Below are positions 61,288 through 64,000 of a stretch of 64,000 nucleotides of DNA, one piece after another. Numbering within the stretch: the stretch's first letter is position 1; the number at the start of each line of letters is the position of its first letter. Below the pieces are notes generated by a model. The model did no database searches. It was not told where the DNA came from and worked only from the letters and a program-made list of their open reading frames with translations. The position numbers and the translations under genes were made by a program. Source of the DNA: Zobellia alginiliquefaciens (lineage in GTDB: Bacteria > Bacteroidota > Bacteroidia > Flavobacteriales > Flavobacteriaceae); assembly GCF_029323795.1 (NCBI RefSeq), contig NZ_CP119758.1, positions 3,906,001-3,970,000 on the forward strand, read 5' to 3'.

Positions 61288-63144
61288 CTATTGTATAGAA
61301 AAACCCTTTCCGTTGTTGTCTAGCCATTGTTTAAGTACTAAGAGTTTCCAGATTAATAAATAATGATTCCATGATCCATCCATATGTTGTGTTATAAGTT
61401 TTTTTACTTCTAAATGGTTAATTCCAGGAATAGTCTTTAATTGAGTAGGAGATAGCTCATCCATTACAAAATCCTTTAATTCATTTCTGAACCATTCTTC
61501 AAATGGAATACTGAACCCTTTCTTAGGCCTATTAAAAATTTCTTTTGGAACATACTTAAATAAAATTGACCTTAAAATCTTTTTTTGAGAGTTTGCATCA
61601 AATTTATAACTTGTTGGAAGAGAACGTGAAAATTCGATAATTCTATAATCTAATAAGGGAGACCTAACTTCTAAGGAATAGGCCATACTAGCTCGGTCTA
61701 CCTTAGTGTTGATGTCCCAAGATAAATAGGTTTTTAAATCAAAATCGGAAATACGTTCATAAATATTTTTTTTTGTGTGGAATAAGTACTTCAGCTCTTC
61801 TATAGTTTGTTTTTTGGGGTAAGGTTTTATCCATGTAGTGTCTGGTGTTGTCATGGATTTAATATATGCCTCTTCGATATTCGAAAGTTTTAAGTATTGC
61901 GAAAATGTTTTAAACCTATTGTTTTTGTATGGAATTGTATTTAGAAAATTTGAGATAATATCTCTTGCAGGAGAAGGGATTTTATAAATTTTCTTTTTGG
62001 ACTTTACCCATGTATATCGGCTATATCCTAAAAACGCTTCATCTCCTCCATCACCTGATAGGGCTACGGTTACATGTTTTTTTGTGTGTTTCGATAGTAG
62101 CATGGAAGGTATTGCCGACGAGTCAGCAAAGGGTTCATCAAAAAAGTCATGAAAATTCTGAATTAAGTTGATACCTTCTTTATAATTACATTCTATTATA
62201 TTGTGGTTCGTACCCAGATGATTTGCAACTTCTTTAGAATATTCACTTTCGTCAAATTTTTTTTCATCAAATTTCACGGAGAACGTTTTTATTTGTTTTT
62301 CACTCGTTTCAGTTGCAATAGCAGCGATTAAAGAGGAGTCAATTCCACCAGACAAAAATACTCCAACAGGGACGTCTGCAAAAAGACGTTTGTTTATTGC
62401 GTCTTTTAGTAATGATTCTAGTTGCGTTTGGGCTAGTTCATAGCTTCCTGTAAATTGGGTTTTACCTTGATAATCAATATCCCAATATTTTTCAATGTTT
62501 AGAGTTGAATCTTTAATATCAAAGATGAGAAAATGCCCATCTTTTAATTTTTTTATTTCATTGAAAATAGAAGATGGTGGAGGTACTGAATTCCAGTTTA
62601 GATAGCTTGTAATGCTATTTTCAGAGATAGTTAAGTTTGGGTTGAAGAGCTGGATTGAAGATAATTGACTAGCGAACTCAAATTTATCTCCATTATGGTA
62701 GTAGTAAAAAGGTTTTTGGCCTAAGCGGTCTCGAGCACCAAAAAGAAGTTGTTTCTCAATATCGTAAATAACAAAAGAAAACATTCCATTGAAGAGAGAT
62801 AGACACTCTGTGCCATACTCCAAATAGGCTGCACATATAACCTCAGTGTCACTTTCTGTACTAAATGAATGTCCTTTCTTTCTAAGAATTGCTTTTAATT
62901 CCCCAAAATTAAAAATTTCCCCGTTGAATACTATATTCACTCTGTTTTGATAGTTGAAAGGCTGGTTTGATCGTGGGTCAAGATCTATAATTGATAGACG
63001 GTTGTGTCCAAAAGTGATAGTTGATAACCTGTTTTTATAGGTCTCGATTCCCATTTGATCAGGCCCTCGAAAACTTGTTACTTCAAGTTTTTTTTTAACT
63101 TGCCTTTCAGTGTAACTAATTGTAGTTCCGTATATTCCACACAT
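61288..63144 (-). CDS. asnB: AsnB-type glutamine-hydrolysing amidotransferase
   Basis: This 618-residue class II amidotransferase has a processed N-terminal Cys2 (MCGIYGTT), glutaminase-domain motifs SFRGPDQMG, GHNRLSIIDL, VFNGEIFNF and STESDTEVI, and the ATP-pyrophosphatase synthetase domain (about 235-610) with VPVGVFLSGGIDSSLIAA and TVALSGDGGDEAFLGYSRY. In family terms it is an asparagine synthetase. Within a polysaccharide cluster such enzymes can amidate a uronic-acid carboxylate on the glycan, and that is my preferred reading over asparagine supply. The neighbours are glycosyltransferases on both sides. The target is not determinable from sequence. Confidence 0.9.
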   Translation of the reverse strand: MCGIYGTTISYTERQVKKKLEVTSFRGPDQMGIETYKNRLSTITFGHNRLSIIDLDPRSNQPFNYQNRVNIVFNGEIFNFGELKAILRKKGHSFSTESDTEVICAAYLEYGTECLSLFNGMFSFVIYDIEKQLLFGARDRLGQKPFYYYHNGDKFEFASQLSSIQLFNPNLTISENSITSYLNWNSVPPPSSIFNEIKKLKDGHFLIFDIKDSTLNIEKYWDIDYQGKTQFTGSYELAQTQLESLLKDAINKRLFADVPVGVFLSGGIDSSLIAAIATETSEKQIKTFSVKFDEKKFDESEYSKEVANHLGTNHNIIECNYKEGINLIQNFHDFFDEPFADSSAIPSMLLSKHTKKHVTVALSGDGGDEAFLGYSRYTWVKSKKKIYKIPSPARDIISNFLNTIPYKNNRFKTFSQYLKLSNIEEAYIKSMTTPDTTWIKPYPKKQTIEELKYLFHTKKNIYERISDFDLKTYLSWDINTKVDRASMAYSLEVRSPLLDYRIIEFSRSLPTSYKFDANSQKKILRSILFKYVPKEIFNRPKKGFSIPFEEWFRNELKDFVMDELSPTQLKTIPGINHLEVKKLITQHMDGSWNHYLLIWKLLVLKQWLDNNGKGFSIQ

Positions 63145-63218
63145 ATTTTTCGTTGTTAGTTATTTAAGACGACTAGGTTGGATGAATGATATTCTTCAAG
63201 ATACTGGGTTTTTTAATT

Positions 63219-64000
63219 TTAAGAGGATAATAGTTGTTCATATTTTTTTAAGATATTTTTAGATGAAAATTTGTTGGCAACGGTGCTTTGAACACTCAAA
63301 TTATTCCATTTTGTTTTGGATTTGATGAAATTTAGAAAATCCTCTTCTGTTTTTGCTAAAAATCCATTTTTATAGTTATCGATTATTTCTTTAGTCCCTC
63401 CTGGAACATCGAAAGCTAATACGGGTACTCCAACAGAACAACTTTCTAAAGCTGCGTTTGGAAAACCTTCTGAATAAGAGCCTTGTAAAAACAGGTCACT
63501 TTCCTTAAGGTGCATGTTTACATTTTTAGTGAATGGAATATGTGTAATTTTATCCCTTATTTGAAGTGTTTCTGCCAATCGAAATAACTCATTTAGTTCT
63601 GGCCCATCTCCCACAAGTGTATAATGAAAATCGGCTTGAAGCTTACTTAAAATGGAAATGATTCTAGAATGCCCTTTTATTTTGTTTAAGCGACCTACCG
63701 TTATAAATTTTTTTGGAGTACGGTAACTTTCTTTTGGTTGAATATGTTCAAAGTTGGTAATTGGATTCCCTATAATTATAATTTTATTTCGGGCAACCTT
63801 ATATTTCTTGCGAAAATTGTTCGCCATGTCATGTGATTGGCAAACAATTTTATAAATACCGCGATAATAATACTGAGAGATAAAATTTTTATTTTCATTT
63901 TCTATATTACTTGGGCGAATAATAAAGTTTATGTTAGAAAAAAGGTATGAGAACAAGCCCATGATGACATTTAGATGAGCTATTGAACTAAGAACAAAAT
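63219..64000 (-). CDS. Family 4 glycosyltransferase (partial, 5' end outside window)
   Basis: The frame remains open from the internal ATG at 63962 to the window edge, reading FVLSSIAHLNVI before MGLFSYLFS, so the gene starts outside the window. The visible ~260 residues comprise the end of the acceptor domain (INFIIRPSNIENENK, a GT4 hallmark) and the donor domain with FITVGRLNKIKGHSRII, YTLVGDGPELNELF and FLQGSYSEGFPNAALESCSVGVPV (E(x7)E present). Full GT4 enzymes have about 350-380 residues, so roughly 100-120 are missing. It runs with asnB (74-base gap) in the cluster. Confidence 0.9.
   Translation of the reverse strand, partial: FVLSSIAHLNVIMGLFSYLFSNINFIIRPSNIENENKNFISQYYYRGIYKIVCQSHDMANNFRKKYKVARNKIIIIGNPITNFEHIQPKESYRTPKKFITVGRLNKIKGHSRIISILSKLQADFHYTLVGDGPELNELFRLAETLQIRDKITHIPFTKNVNMHLKESDLFLQGSYSEGFPNAALESCSVGVPVLAFDVPGGTKEIIDNYKNGFLAKTEEDFLNFIKSKTKWNNLSVQSTVANKFSSKNILKKYEQLLSS

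Overview
The window looks like a chromosomal segment from a moderately AT-rich Bacteroidota of the class Flavobacteriia, probably a marine Flavobacteriaceae member in the Maribacter/Zobellia/Arenibacter neighbourhood. The genus is an inference from gene content. The evidence includes a SusC/SusD pair, a type-B T9SS sorting domain on a giant SprB-repeat protein, many short lipoproteins with an S-C or G-C lipobox, bacillithiol synthase BshA, a flavobacterial order lptD / amidase / MCE protein / Fe-S pair, and repeated Bacteroidota-type -7 boxes (TAnnTTTG) upstream of genes. I saw no rRNA, tRNA, CRISPR array, transposase or prophage.

Layout. 1-2320: amino-sugar / muropeptide catabolism (partial nagB on the minus strand, diverging from a DeoR-family regulator and murQ). 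2323-3897 (minus): a GSDH-type sugar dehydrogenase lipoprotein and a small cytochrome c. 4034-12808: a 2924-residue SprB-like surface protein, then a strong terminator and a lipoprotein hydrolase. 13701-25425 (minus): a SusC/SusD locus without carbohydrate-active enzymes, whose companions are a three-domain fasciclin lipoprotein, a double-propeller FG-GAP/ASPIC lipoprotein, and a lipoprotein joining a c-type haem motif to FG-GAP repeats. 25743-30670 (minus): housekeeping genes (tsaD, rsmE, DUF4159, AI-2E family permease, THUMP-like methyltransferase). 30752-38400 (plus): tamB, pfkA, gap and a BadF-type amino-sugar kinase. 38460-41674 (minus): ridA and lptD. 41779-52993 (plus): periplasmic amidase, MCE/MlaD protein, two Fe-S proteins, a conserved small protein, a NagZ-amidase fusion, bshA, a small lipoprotein and an OmpA-family protein. 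52999-64000 (minus): a surface-polysaccharide cluster with four glycosyltransferases, an initiating sugar-phosphate transferase, an AsnB-type amidotransferase, an ATP-grasp enzyme and two HAD proteins. It continues past the right edge.

How the parts fit. Several dispersed genes form a plausible peptidoglycan-recycling route: the amidase and the NagZ-AmiE-like fusion would release GlcNAc and MurNAc, the BadF-type kinase would phosphorylate an amino sugar, MurQ would convert MurNAc-6-P to GlcNAc-6-P, and NagB would pass glucosamine-6-P to fructose-6-P for PfkA and Gap. NagA is not in the window. LptD, TamB, the MCE protein and OmpA form an outer-membrane biogenesis theme, and the right-hand cluster would supply a surface glycan.

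The most unusual items are the CAZyme-free SusCD/FAS1/FG-GAP/cytochrome locus, the NagZ-amidase fusion with its scattered pathway partners, -7 boxes ending four bases before ATG (probable leaderless mRNAs for rsmE and bshA), the paired 13-bp repeats between nagB and the DeoR regulator, and a 445-bp gap in the polysaccharide cluster that holds an orphan reading frame. I found no clearly undescribed defence or mobile system.
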